Below, one piece after another: positions 26,252 to 35,061 of a stretch of DNA of 64,000 bases. The notes under the pieces are model-generated. The model was not told where the DNA came from, did no database searches, and was given only the letters and a program-made list of their open reading frames with translations. The position numbers and the translations under genes were made by a program. Source of the stretch: Micromonospora rhizosphaerae (GTDB lineage: Bacteria; Actinomycetota; Actinomycetes; Mycobacteriales; Micromonosporaceae); the NCBI RefSeq assembly GCF_900091465.1, contig NZ_FMHV01000002.1:2356001-2420000 (forward strand), in the 5' to 3' direction. Each line of letters begins with the position of its first letter. Position 1 is the stretch's first letter.

Positions 26252-27562
26252 TCAGGCGGGGACGGGAGCCAGCTCGTCCGAGCGAGCCGGCCGGTCCGCC
26301 CCGTCCGCGTCGGTCAGCTCGCGCCGGCCGGCGGAGTTGTACGCGGTCCGGTCCAGCGTGCCCTCGCGGGCGGCGACGACGGTCGGCACGAGAGCCTGCC
26401 CGGCCACGTTGGTGGCGGTGCGGATCATGTCCAGGATCGGGTCGATCGCCAGCAGCAGACCGGCGCCGGCCAGCGGCAGGCCCAGCGTGCTCAGGGTCAG
26501 GGTGAGCATCACGATCGCGCCGGTCAGGCCCGCCGTGGCGGCGGAGCCCACCACCGAGACGAAGGCGATCAGCAGGTAGTCCGTGACGCCCAGGTGTACC
26601 CCGAAGACCTGCGCCACGAAGATCGCGGCCAGGGCCGGGTAGATCGCCGCGCAGCCGTCCATCTTCGTGGTGGCGCCGAACGGCACCGCGAACGAGGCGT
26701 ACTCGCGGGGGACGCCGAGTCGCTCGACGGAGCGCTGGGTCACCGGCATGGTGCCCACCGAGGAGCGGGAGACGAACGCCAGCTCGATCGCCGGCCAGGC
26801 GCCCGCGAAGAAGCGCAGCGGGTTGAGCCGCCCGGCGGCCAGCAGCAGCACCGGGTAGACGACGAAGAGCACGATCGCGCAGCCGACGTAGACGGCGGTG
26901 GTGAACTTGGCGAGCGGGGCCAGCAGGTCCCAGCCGTACGAGGCGACCGCGTTGCCGATCAGGCCGAGGGTGCCGATCGGGGCGAGGCGGATCACCCACC
27001 ACAGCGCCTTCTGCACGATGGCCAGCAGCGACCGGTTGAGCGCCACGAACGGCTCGGCGGCCTCGCCGATCAGCAGCGCGGCGGCGCCGACGACCAGGGC
27101 GAGGAAGACGATCTGGAGGACGTTGCCCTCGACGAACGCGCCGATCGGGTTGGTCGGCACGATGCCGGTGAGGAAGTCGGTCCAGGAGCCGGTCTTCTTC
27201 GGCGCGGCGGCGCCGGACAGGTCGAGGGTGACCCCCTTGCCGGGATCGGTCAGCAGGCCCAGGCCGATGCCGAGGCTGACCGCGATCAGGGCGGTGATGC
27301 CGAACCAGAGCAGCGTCTTCAGCGCCAGCCGGGCGGCGTTGGCCACGCCGCGCAGGCTGACCACGCTGACCACGATCGCGGTGAAGACCAGCGGCGGGAC
27401 GGCCAGCTTGAGCAGCTGGACGAAGAGGTGGCCGACGGTGTCGAGGGTGCCGGTCAGCCAGCTGAGGTCGTTGGCGCGGGCCAGGAAGCCGAGCGCCACG
27501 CCGAGCACGAGGCCGAGCAGGATCTGCAGGGAAAAGGGGAACTTGCGCAAAGCGGAAGCCAT
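26252..27562 (-). CDS. Dicarboxylate/amino acid:cation symporter (DAACS), possibly a cystine importer
   Basis: A 436-residue membrane transporter. It has the serine-rich re-entrant loop (SRSSVGTMPVT), the substrate/cation helix GATTKMDGCAAIYPALA and the late DPILDMIRTATNVAGQA motif of the GltP/TcyP family. The family carries glutamate, C4-dicarboxylates or cystine. A Cys-containing leader peptide ending 44 nt upstream suggests the gene responds to cysteine supply, which favours a TcyP-like cystine role; this is inference. No good Shine-Dalgarno precedes the ATG at 27562. Confidence 0.88.
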   Translation of the reverse strand: MASALRKFPFSLQILLGLVLGVALGFLARANDLSWLTGTLDTVGHLFVQLLKLAVPPLVFTAIVVSVVSLRGVANAARLALKTLLWFGITALIAVSLGIGLGLLTDPGKGVTLDLSGAAAPKKTGSWTDFLTGIVPTNPIGAFVEGNVLQIVFLALVVGAAALLIGEAAEPFVALNRSLLAIVQKALWWVIRLAPIGTLGLIGNAVASYGWDLLAPLAKFTTAVYVGCAIVLFVVYPVLLLAAGRLNPLRFFAGAWPAIELAFVSRSSVGTMPVTQRSVERLGVPREYASFAVPFGATTKMDGCAAIYPALAAIFVAQVFGVHLGVTDYLLIAFVSVVGSAATAGLTGAIVMLTLTLSTLGLPLAGAGLLLAIDPILDMIRTATNVAGQALVPTVVAAREGTLDRTAYNSAGRRELTDADGADRPARSDELAPVPA

Positions 27563-27606
27563 GAGGGTGCGTCCAAGGTCTGGAGAAGGGTCGGTACGGG
27601 GCAGCG

Positions 27607-27696
27607 TCAGGAACGAGGCTGCGCCGGACAGACGCCGCTGGCCTGCAGTCGGAGGTCGACATACAGGCGCACGGTGAGGTGCCAGACGTTGGTCAT
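27607..27696 (-). CDS. Cysteine-ending leader peptide (cis-acting attenuator type)
   Basis: A 29-residue reading frame starts MTNVWHLTVRLYVDLRLQ, then has SGVCPAQPRS and stop. The arginine-rich RLxVDL core followed by a cysteine near the end matches the actinobacterial putative leader peptides found before sulfur-assimilation and cysteine genes. The ATG at 27696 has no Shine-Dalgarno; TAGCGT (27706-27711, minus strand) lies 9 nt upstream, consistent with the leaderless expression common for these peptides. It ends 44 nt before the symporter, which it probably regulates by ribosome stalling at Cys codons. Confidence 0.68.
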   Translation of the reverse strand: MTNVWHLTVRLYVDLRLQASGVCPAQPRS

Positions 27697-27705
27697 CGCC
27701 TGGCG

Positions 27706-27711
27706 ACGCTA
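27706..27711 (-). promoter_or_regulatory. -10 box of the leader peptide/symporter transcript
   Basis: TAGCGT on the minus strand lies 9 nt before the leader-peptide ATG. It is centred in a 7-bp inverted repeat (CCTGGCG / CGCCAGG) that could be an operator. Confidence 0.5.
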
Positions 27712-27800
27712 CGCCAGGCCAACGCGCAGGCGGAAGGATCGACCGGCGTGACGCTCCTTACAGCCCTGGTCCTCACGTCCAGAGATCATCACGGGTGACC

Positions 27801-27908
27801 TCAACCCGGCAGCACCTTCCCCGGGTTCATCAGTCCCCGCGGATCGAACAGCTGCTTGAGCCCGCGCATCAGGTCCAGCTCGTGGCTGTCCTTGTAGTCG
27901 GCGATGAT
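27801..27908 (-). pseudogene. 3' remnant of an FAD-linked oxidase (GlcD/D-lactate dehydrogenase type)
   Basis: Thirty-five codons plus a stop read IIADYKDSHELDLMRGLKQ then LFDPRGLMNPGKVLPG. The LFDPRGLMNPGKVLP ending is the hallmark C-terminus of FAD-linked oxidases (glycolate oxidase GlcD, D-lactate dehydrogenase). Nothing upstream in this frame belongs to that family: the DUF998 gene ends at 27937. The rest of the oxidase, over 400 residues, has been lost. Confidence 0.75.
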
Positions 27909-27936
27909 CCCTCGCTTCGGCCTGCCTGGCCCTTCC

Positions 27937-28560
27937 TCACCTTCGGGCCAGACCGAGCGCGGTGGCGGTGGCCAGGCCCCAGCCGGCGGCCACCGCCAGC
28001 AGCAGCCGCTCCAGGCCGCCCACCAGGCCGCCCCGCCCGACGGTCAGCATCGCCAGCGCGATCGCGGCGGCCAGCGGCAGGGCCAGGGCGACCCCGAGCC
28101 CGGCGATCCGGCGCAGCAGTCGGTCCGTGGCCGGGGAGAGGACCAGCGCCAGCATCGCGAAGACCACGGCGGCGTTCGCGGCGACGCTCGCGCCCCCGTG
28201 CACCAGGTCCGCCACGGTCGGCCGCTCGAACGGCGGCAGCGGGCAGCCGGCGCTGCACGTCACCGCGCCGGAGAGCAGGGTGAGGCCGCCGCCGGCGGCG
28301 AGCAGCGCGGCGGCCACCCGCAGCGCCGCCGGCAGCGCCACGGCGAGTAGCAGCAGCGCCGCGGCCAGGGCGAAGACCCCGATCCGGTACGCCGGGGCGT
28401 ACCCGGTGTCGGCGATGCCGGCCTCGCTGACGTACCCGGTCAGGCCCGGGCCGGGACCGGCGACCACGGCGACCGTCACGGCGACGCTGCCCGCCAGCGT
28501 GCAGCCGGCGGCGGCCGACGCGGCGGCCGCCCGGAGGGGGCTCCGCCCCGGCTCAGCCAC
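27937..28560 (-). CDS. DUF998-family membrane protein
   Basis: A 207-residue protein with about six hydrophobic segments. One is followed by a Cys-containing loop (CSAGCPLPPFERPTVADLVHGGAS) typical of DUF998. The function is unknown. The start overlaps the end of the upstream GST-like gene by 8 bp, so the two are translationally coupled. The stop adjoins the FAD-oxidase scrap. Confidence 0.7.
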   Translation of the reverse strand: MAEPGRSPLRAAAASAAAGCTLAGSVAVTVAVVAGPGPGLTGYVSEAGIADTGYAPAYRIGVFALAAALLLLAVALPAALRVAAALLAAGGGLTLLSGAVTCSAGCPLPPFERPTVADLVHGGASVAANAAVVFAMLALVLSPATDRLLRRIAGLGVALALPLAAAIALAMLTVGRGGLVGGLERLLLAVAAGWGLATATALGLARR

Positions 28561-29518
28561 GCCCGTGCGGCGTGGTCCAGCCGGAGGTGTCCGGACCGAG
28601 CGGCACGATCCGGGTCGGGTTGATCATGTCGTGGGTGGCGTAGTAGTGCCGCTTGATGTGGTCGAAGTCGACCGTCTCGCCGAAGCCCGGGGTCTGGAAC
28701 AGGTCCCGGGCGTACGCCCACAGCACCGGCATCTCGGTCAGCTTCTGCCGGTTGCACTTGAAGTGCCCGTGGTACGCAACGTCGAAGCGGACCAGCGTGG
28801 TGAAGAACCGCACGTCCGCCTCGGTGATCGTGTCACCCATCAGGTAGCGCTGCCCGGACAGCCGTTCCGACAGCGCGTCCAGCCGGGCGAAGAGCCCGCT
28901 GTACGCCTCGTTGTACGCCTCCTGCGAGGTGGCGAAGCCACAGCGGTAGACGCCGTTGTTGACGTCCTGGTGGATCTCCGCCATCAGCGCGTCCATCTCC
29001 GGGCGCAACTCCACCGGGTACAGGTCCGGTGCGCCCGGCTTGTGGAACCGGCGCCACTCGGTCGAGAAGTCCAGCGTGAGCTGCGGGTAGTCGTTGGTCA
29101 CCACCCGACCGGTGAGCGTGTCCACCAGCGCCGGCACGGTCACCCGCCCCAGGTAGTCCGGATCGGTGGCCAGGTACGCCTCGGAGAGGAAGCTGATGTT
29201 GAGTACCGGGTCGAAGCCGTCCGCGTCGAGGGCGAACCGCCAGCCCCGCTCGTCCCGGATCGGGTCGACCGTGCCCAGCGAGATGACGTCCTCCAGGCCG
29301 AGCAGGGTGCGGACGATCCGGGCCCGGTGCGCCCACGGGCAGGCCCGGCACCAGATCAGCCGGTAGCGGCCGGCCTCCAGCGGCCAGCGGCCCTGCTCGT
29401 CCGGCCCGCCGCCCGGCGGGGACGTCGAGTGCGGGGTGACCCGATCGGCGAACCGGTTGGGCTGGCGGACGAACTCCCCGCTGCCGGCGGTCTCTGCGCT
29501 GAACTGGGCCCGGGCCAT
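28553..29518 (-). CDS. Xi-class glutathione S-transferase-like (glutathionyl-hydroquinone reductase family) protein
   Basis: A 321-residue protein of the ECM4/YqjG family. The active-site segment CRACPWAHR (residues ~57-65) contains the nucleophilic Cys. Downstream are GRVVTNDYPQL and the C-terminal helical domain with DTITEADVRFFTTLVRFD. Xi-class enzymes reduce glutathionyl-hydroquinones; actinobacteria use mycothiol, so the thiol partner here is probably different. The ATG at 29518 is the first codon of a short operon with DUF998. Confidence 0.88.
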   Translation of the reverse strand: MARAQFSAETAGSGEFVRQPNRFADRVTPHSTSPPGGGPDEQGRWPLEAGRYRLIWCRACPWAHRARIVRTLLGLEDVISLGTVDPIRDERGWRFALDADGFDPVLNISFLSEAYLATDPDYLGRVTVPALVDTLTGRVVTNDYPQLTLDFSTEWRRFHKPGAPDLYPVELRPEMDALMAEIHQDVNNGVYRCGFATSQEAYNEAYSGLFARLDALSERLSGQRYLMGDTITEADVRFFTTLVRFDVAYHGHFKCNRQKLTEMPVLWAYARDLFQTPGFGETVDFDHIKRHYYATHDMINPTRIVPLGPDTSGWTTPHGRG

Positions 29519-29626
29519 GCCGTCAACCTATCCGTTCCGGGCGTGGATATCCTGGCGCCGGGCGTCCCCGCGACCCGGCGGACGCCGCCACCCGAGCCCC
29601 TTCCCACCCCTCGAAGGACAGCGCCG

Positions 29627-30832
<1,206 letters not shown>

Positions 30833-30903
30833 GCAGACGCCGACTCCATCGCGGCGGCCGACGACAGCGGAAAGTGGATCTCCCGTAACCGGACGTGTGG
30901 GCC

Positions 30904-30921
30904 TAGAGTGGTCAAGACCAC
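30904..30921 (+). promoter_or_regulatory. -10 box and overlapping palindrome before the DUF574 methyltransferase
   Basis: TAGAGT (30904-30909) is a good -10. It overlaps a 14-bp palindrome GTGGTCAAGACCAC (30908-30921) at the expected transcription start, a plausible repressor site. Confidence 0.45.
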
Positions 30922-31014
30922 ACGATCCGCGGGGTCGGCCGGTGTGCCTCCGTGTGCTCGCGCGCGCCCGGGCACCCGGTGCCCTCCCGCACCGCGACGA
31001 ACTGGGGCGAAGCG

Positions 31015-31833
31015 ATGCAGATGCCGGATGGACTTCCCGCCGAGATCGACCTGACCCGGCCCAGCGCGGCGCGGGTCTACGACTACTTCCTCGGCGGGGC
31101 GCACAACTTCGAGATCGACCGACAGCTCGCCGAGCAGATCGCCGGCATGACGCCGAACCTGGCCGCCACCATGCGCTCCGGTCGGGAGTTCCTGCGCCGC
31201 GCCGTCCGGGCGCTGCTCGACGCGGGCCTCGACCAGTTCCTCGACATCGGCTCCGGCATCCCGACCGTGGGCAACGTGCACGAGGTCGCCCAGGCGGCGA
31301 ACCCGGAGGCGCGGATCGTCTACGTCGACATCGACCCGGTGGCGGTGGCGCACAGCCGCGAGCTGCTCGCCGGCAACGACCGGGCCACCGCGATCCGGGC
31401 CGACCTGCGGGAGCCGAAGCTGATCCTGGACGAGGCCCGGGCCAGCGGGCTGATCGACTTCGATCGGCCGGTCGGCATCCTGCTCGCCGGGGTGGTCCAC
31501 TTCATCCCGGACGCCGACCGCCCCGGCGACATCCTGTCCACCCTGCGGGCCGCCGCCGCGCCCGGCAGCTACCTGGTCATCTCGCACTCCACCTTCGAGG
31601 ACCAGCCGCAGGAGATGCTCGACGCGCAGCGGCTGTCGGCGCGTACCGACACCGAGATCACGCTGCGCTCGCGGGCCGAGATCACCGGCTTCTTCGGCGA
31701 CTGGACCATCCTCGAACCGGGCGTGGTGCACATGCCGCTCTGGCGCCCCGACTCGCCCTCCGACGTGGACGACCATCCGGAGCGGTTCGGCGCCTTCGGC
31801 GGCGTCGCCCGGTACGACCAGCCCGCCGGCTGA
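31015..31833 (+). CDS. DUF574 SAM-dependent methyltransferase
   Basis: A 272-residue protein of the actinobacterial DUF574 (Methyltransf_19) family. The N-terminus DLTRPSAARVYDYFLGGAHN is the family signature. The SAM-binding loop is FLDIGSGIPTVGNVHEVA, followed by VYVDIDPVAVAHSREL and HFIPDADRPG. The substrate is unknown. I chose the ATG at 31015 (start MQMPDG); an upstream in-frame ATG at 30952 has no ribosome-binding site. It ends 6 nt before the c-di-GMP gene, so the two form an operon. Confidence 0.85.
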   Translation: MQMPDGLPAEIDLTRPSAARVYDYFLGGAHNFEIDRQLAEQIAGMTPNLAATMRSGREFLRRAVRALLDAGLDQFLDIGSGIPTVGNVHEVAQAANPEARIVYVDIDPVAVAHSRELLAGNDRATAIRADLREPKLILDEARASGLIDFDRPVGILLAGVVHFIPDADRPGDILSTLRAAAAPGSYLVISHSTFEDQPQEMLDAQRLSARTDTEITLRSRAEITGFFGDWTILEPGVVHMPLWRPDSPSDVDDHPERFGAFGGVARYDQPAG

Positions 31834-31839
31834 GTCGAC

Positions 31840-34002
31840 ATGCACGCCGTCCCGCGGCCCGACGGGGACGACTTCAGCCGGCCGGGTGCCCAGGCGTACG
31901 CCGCCGAGTGGGCCCGGGCGGTACGCCGACTCGGTTTCGTGCCGCTGAGCGCGGCCGAGACCGAGCGGCTGCTGCTGGTGCACACCGTACGACTGGCCCA
32001 GGCCATGCTCGCCCGGACCTTCTCCGCCCAGCCGGCGGAGGACGTCGGGCGGGCGCTGGTGGGGGCCCACCTCACCGAGCCCGGCGTGCTCGACTGGTCG
32101 GTGCGTGCCCTCGGCGACCGCTTCCTGGCCGGGGTGCTGCCCGCCCGGGCCGCGCTGCCCGCGGCGCGGCAGCAGGTGGCGGCGTTGCAGGGCCGGCTCT
32201 CCGCCGGCTTCGCCCGGGCCCTGCGCGATCGCACCTTCAGCCAGCAGGAGCGGATCGCCCGCTCGGCCTGGCAGGCGCGGGACTCCGTCGAGCAGGCGCT
32301 GCGGGACAGCGAGGCGCGGTTCCGCGCGGTCTTCATCGGCGCGGCGATCGGGATCGGCATCGCCGGCATCGACGGGAAGATCATCGACCTCAACCAGTCC
32401 TTCGCCGACATGCTGGGCTACCCGCTCGAGGAGTTGCGCCAGATCAACGTCGCCTCGCTCTTCCACCCCGACGACGCGCCCGGCCTGTGGGAGCTCTACC
32501 AGGAGCTGATCGAGGGCAAGCGGGACAGCGCCCGGGTGGAGAAGCGCTACCACCGCAAGGACGGCAGCATCGTCTGGACCGACCTGGCCGTCTCACTGAT
32601 CCGGTACGACGACGGCCGGCCCCGGTTCACCGTCGCGATGATCGAGGACATCACCGAGCGGTACGAACTCCAGCAGCGGCTGCGCTTCCAGGCGCTGCAC
32701 GACCCGCTCACCGGCCTGCCCAACCGGACGCTCTTCTTCGAGACGCTGGGGCGGGTCTTCGACACGGCCGGCCCGGAGCAGCGGGTCGGGATCTGCTTCC
32801 TCGACCTGGACGGCTTCAAGGCGATCAACGACAGCCTCGGCCACGACCTCGGCGACCGGCTGCTGATCAAGATCGCTCGGCGGCTGGCCGACTGCGTCGC
32901 CGGGCGTGGCCACCTGGTGGCCCGGATGGGCGGCGACGAGTTCGTCATCCTGGTCGACTCCGGCGACGGCATCGACGACGCGGTCGAGGTGGCCGAGCTG
33001 GCGCTGGCCGCGGTCTCCGCCCCGGTGCACATCGGGGACCAGCAGCTCGCCGTCTCGGCCAGTATCGGCATCGTGGAGTGCCCGGCCGCGGAGACCAGCG
33101 TCTCGGAGCTGATGAAGGCCGCCGACACCACGCTCTACTGGGCGAAGGCGGAGGGGCGCGGCCGGTGGGCGGTGTACGACCCGGAGCGCAGCGCTGCCGA
33201 CATCGCCCGCTCCTCCCTGGCCGCGGGGCTGCCGGCCGCGCTCGACCGGGGCGAGTTCGTGCTGCACTACCAGCCGATCGTGTCGCTGCTGGACGGCACG
33301 ATGCTGGCGGTGGAGGCGCTGGTCCGCTGGCAGCACCCGGAGCGGGGGCTGATCGGGCCGGACCGGTTCATCGGCCTGGCCGAGGAAACCGGGTTGATCG
33401 TCCGGCTCGGCGCCTGGGTGCTCGGGCAGGCGTGCCGGGACGCCGAGAGCTGGCGGCGGGCGTACCCGGACGCGCGGCTGGTGGTCAGCGTCAACCTGGC
33501 CGCCCGGCAGGCCGACGACCCGGCGATCGTGGAGACGGTGGCCGACGCGTTGGCCCGGACCGGGCTCCCGGCCGAGCTGCTGCAACTGGAGCTGACCGAG
33601 AGCGCGGTGATGGGCAGCGCCGGGGAGCCGCTGCGGTCGCTGCACGAGCTGGCCGACCTCGGCGTACGCCTGGCCATCGACGATTTCGGCACCGGGTACT
33701 CGAACCTGGCGTACCTGCGCCGGTTGCCGATCCACTGCCTCAAGCTGGCCGGACCCTTCGTCGAGGGCATCCGGGCCGACGGCGCGGACGCCGACCACCG
33801 GGACGAGCGGATCGTCGACGCGCTGGTCCGGCTGGCGCACGCGCTGGAACTCGGGGTCACCGCCGAGGCCGTGGAGACCGCAGTGCAGGCCGAGCGGTTG
33901 CGGGCGCTGCGCTGCGACACCGGGCAGGGACGCTGGTTCGGCGCGCCGGTCCCCGCGGAGCAGATCCGCTCCCGGCTCGCGGGCGGGGAGGTTGCGGCGT
34001 GA
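31840..34002 (+). CDS. PAS-GGDEF-EAL cyclic-di-GMP enzyme
   Basis: The 720-residue protein starts with ~150 uncharacterised helical residues. A PAS domain follows (~155-285: FIGAAIGIGIAGIDGKIIDL through VAMIEDITER), then a GGDEF domain with intact MGGDEF (~363-368) and an EAL domain with VEALVRW (Glu492) and DDFGTGYS. Both catalytic motifs are complete, so it could both make and degrade c-di-GMP, as reported for Streptomyces RmdA-type proteins. No membrane segment is seen. It is co-transcribed with the DUF574 methyltransferase. Confidence 0.92.
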   Translation: MHAVPRPDGDDFSRPGAQAYAAEWARAVRRLGFVPLSAAETERLLLVHTVRLAQAMLARTFSAQPAEDVGRALVGAHLTEPGVLDWSVRALGDRFLAGVLPARAALPAARQQVAALQGRLSAGFARALRDRTFSQQERIARSAWQARDSVEQALRDSEARFRAVFIGAAIGIGIAGIDGKIIDLNQSFADMLGYPLEELRQINVASLFHPDDAPGLWELYQELIEGKRDSARVEKRYHRKDGSIVWTDLAVSLIRYDDGRPRFTVAMIEDITERYELQQRLRFQALHDPLTGLPNRTLFFETLGRVFDTAGPEQRVGICFLDLDGFKAINDSLGHDLGDRLLIKIARRLADCVAGRGHLVARMGGDEFVILVDSGDGIDDAVEVAELALAAVSAPVHIGDQQLAVSASIGIVECPAAETSVSELMKAADTTLYWAKAEGRGRWAVYDPERSAADIARSSLAAGLPAALDRGEFVLHYQPIVSLLDGTMLAVEALVRWQHPERGLIGPDRFIGLAEETGLIVRLGAWVLGQACRDAESWRRAYPDARLVVSVNLAARQADDPAIVETVADALARTGLPAELLQLELTESAVMGSAGEPLRSLHELADLGVRLAIDDFGTGYSNLAYLRRLPIHCLKLAGPFVEGIRADGADADHRDERIVDALVRLAHALELGVTAEAVETAVQAERLRALRCDTGQGRWFGAPVPAEQIRSRLAGGEVAA

Positions 34003-34111
34003 CCAGGCGCTGCGGGCTGCGCGCCGGCCGGGCGGCCGGGTCCGCCGTCGGGCGGGGCGCCGACAGCGCGGGGCCGAGCGTGCGGCACGGCCCGAGACGG
34101 AAGGTGGCGGT

Positions 34112-34612
34112 GTGGGGCTGACCGACACGCAGGCGGTCGTCGCGGTGGTCGCCGCGCTGGCCATCCTGGCCGGACTGGCCGGGGTGGTGGTGCCCGGGCT
34201 GCCGGCGCTGCCGCTGTGCTGGGGCGGGGTGCTGGTCTGGGCGCTCTTCGGCGACGCCGGCCCGGGGCGCTGGGCGGTGCTCGCCGCCGCCACCCTGGCC
34301 GCCGCCGGCGGTACCGTGGTCAAGTACCTCTGGCCGGGGCGGCACCTGAAACGGACCGGCGTGCCGACCTCCTCGCTGCTGGCCGGGGGCGTGCTGGGGT
34401 TGATCGGGTTCTTCGTCATCCCGGTCGTCGGCCTGGTGATCGGCTTCGTGGGCGGGGTTTGGGGTGCCGAACGGCTTCGGCTGGGCAGCAACCAGCTCGC
34501 CTGGCCGGCCACCGTGCAGGCGCTCAAGGCGGCCGGTCTGTCCATGCTGGTCGAGTTCCTCGCCGGCCTGCTGATCGCCGCCCTCTGGGTCGCCGGCCTG
34601 CTGCTCGCCTGA
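34112..34612 (+). CDS. DUF456-family membrane protein
   Basis: A 166-residue, highly hydrophobic protein with the DUF456 features GVVVPGLPALPLCWGGVLVW and a glycine-rich helix pair (GGVLGLIGFFVIPVVGLVIG). The function is unknown. The GTG at 34112 follows GGAAGGTGGCG. The frame is open further upstream, but that part overlaps the EAL gene and has no start with a ribosome-binding site. Confidence 0.78.
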   Translation: MGLTDTQAVVAVVAALAILAGLAGVVVPGLPALPLCWGGVLVWALFGDAGPGRWAVLAAATLAAAGGTVVKYLWPGRHLKRTGVPTSSLLAGGVLGLIGFFVIPVVGLVIGFVGGVWGAERLRLGSNQLAWPATVQALKAAGLSMLVEFLAGLLIAALWVAGLLLA

Positions 34613-34708
34613 GGTCCGGTCGGAAGATCCACGCCGGATGCGGAATCCCACGCCTTCCAGAGCGCCGGACGCCGCGACATGCGGCAAAACTGGGGATCAG
34701 TGCGAAGG

Positions 34709-34882
34709 GCGACGGCGCGGGGTGCCCGGAGGGTACGGCGGATCGCCGTACGGGTGAGAGAGAGGTGTGCACCCCGCGCCGTCGCGGGCCGGGCGTTGCC
34801 GAGCGCCCGGCGGTGGCCCATCGCGATCGGGCCTGGTCACTGGCTCAAGGATGCGGTCGGGGCAACCGATGCGGCAACGCAT
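34709..34882. ncRNA. Structured non-coding block (candidate RNA) between DUF456 and the APC permease
   Basis: Part of a 449-bp stretch without a credible gene (34613-35061). Perfect 17-bp arms at 34709-34725 and 34769-34785 enclose an 8-bp hairpin (34733-34740 / 34744-34751). A second 8-bp hairpin follows (34788-34795 / 34804-34811). A 5-bp hairpin with a GCAA loop, followed by TT, comes at 34869-34882. The block lies upstream of the permease promoter (34975-35003), so it is not in the permease leader made from that promoter. I match it to no riboswitch class; a strong terminator is the simplest alternative. Confidence 0.4.
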
Positions 34883-34974
34883 TTAGCACCGGCGGCGGGA
34901 AGCGCGGTGCGGGGAAGCGCGGCGCGGGCATCGGTTAATGGTCTGGTCCTGATCGAATTTTCGGTCGATCTCCA

Positions 34975-35003
34975 TTGACGTGGTTGAGGGTGCGGTCCAT
35001 TAT
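34975..35003 (+). promoter_or_regulatory. Consensus-like promoter of the APC permease gene
   Basis: TTGACG (34975-34980), a 17-nt spacer, then CATTAT (34998-35003). This predicts a ~50-nt leader ending at the ribosome-binding site AAGGGAG before the ATG at 35062. Confidence 0.65.
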
Positions 35004-35061
35004 CCCGTCAGGCGGTGACGCAGGTCACAGTCTCTACCCCCGCGGTCCAAGGGAGACACCG

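Noticed and set aside
34709..34890. Assignment of the structured block to a known riboswitch (c-di-AMP ydaO, c-di-GMP-I, cobalamin, guanidine, glycine)
   Set aside because: None of the conserved core strings of those classes is present, and the permease promoter lies downstream of the block.
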